A stretch of DNA of 64,000 nucleotides from the NCBI RefSeq assembly GCF_014529535.1, contig NW_023503337.1, positions 1 through 64,000 of the forward strand. Direction: 5' to 3'. The notes beneath the pieces are model-generated. The model saw nothing but the letters and a program-made list of their open reading frames with translations. It did not search any database and was not told where the DNA came from. Of this stretch, positions 63,711-64,000 are shown one piece after another. The DNA comes from Bradysia coprophila. Its lineage: Eukaryota > Arthropoda > Insecta > Diptera > Sciaridae. A program made the position numbers and the translations under genes. How positions within the stretch are numbered: the stretch's first letter is position 1; each line of letters begins with the position of its first letter.

Positions 63711-64000
63711 GAGTAAATTGTAGTTTTTAAATTGCGGGTAAAGAGAAAACAAAATTTTTGTTGTGCTAAATGAAAATGCGGTGGTAAATTAATTTACTTT
63801 ACGAACGGAATTCACTCAAATGGAAATATGCATCTTAGTGGATGAACAAAGTTAACACTTCCGAGTAATCAAAAATTAGAAATGCGCCGGTTAACATCAA
63901 TTGCAATCAAACCAGATAGGAAAATTTGAGTAGGATAACTGGATTTTTTCCAAACCAATTACGGACAACACGTAATTACCTGGCTACCGAATAACATTTA

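Larger units (their letters stand above)
60748..64000. other. Gene-free AT-rich stretch
   Basis: No coding exon was recognised. It contains a short foldback element (61119-61219) and two copies of the dispersed motif (62312-62327 on the minus strand and 62620-62635). The last kilobase has promoter-like and donor-like sequences (see 63394). Confidence 0.4.

Overview
This is a eukaryotic, AT-rich, repeat-laden window with short (about 55-90 bp) introns and insect-type gene structures. The Slingshot, Smg6 and deoxynucleoside kinase exons resemble dipteran orthologues closely, so the source is most likely a fly, probably a nematoceran. That placement is inference from protein resemblance and intron style; no species marker was seen.

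Layout. 1-7.5 kb has no convincing gene. It holds non-autonomous DNA transposons: a small foldback MITE, a 1.1-kb hAT-like element with a clear 8-bp target duplication, two adjacent foldback MITEs, and a 2.3-kb element with inverted ends carrying a degenerate tandem array. 7.9-14.8 kb is the cofilin phosphatase Slingshot on the minus strand (8 coding exons). 16.7-17.5 kb is the ribosome-maturation factor SBDS (minus, 2 exons), whose first exon carries an apparent 1-base frameshift. 18.4-22.9 kb is the nonsense-mediated decay endonuclease Smg6 (plus, 14 coding exons). SBDS and Smg6 are divergently arranged. 23-32 kb is gene-poor and holds several foldback elements. 32.2-33.5 kb is a deoxyribonucleoside kinase (minus, 5 exons).

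34.6-37.4 kb is the most striking structure: a 2.8-kb Foldback-like element whose two long inverted arms are built from about 52 and 14 copies of 34-bp units with a self-complementary core, flanked by a candidate 8-bp target duplication. 46.6-48.1 kb is a 5'-truncated RTE-type retrotransposon bounded by a 12-bp target duplication. 48.3-50.2 kb holds a six-exon minus-strand gene assembled from phase-compatible short exons; I do not recognise its family, but part of it recalls a degenerate FLYWCH-like finger. 59.3-60.7 kb is the intact C-terminal half of another non-LTR retroelement with a CCHC and restriction-like-endonuclease-like tail. The rest (37.4-44.6, 50.2-59.2 and 60.8-64 kb) is AT-rich non-coding DNA with scattered repeats, including a recurrent degenerate dispersed motif.

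The host genes are conserved housekeeping or cytoskeletal loci (actin turnover, 60S ribosome maturation, mRNA surveillance, nucleotide salvage). They are neighbours, not a pathway. The unusual biology here lies in the transposable elements and the frameshifted SBDS copy.
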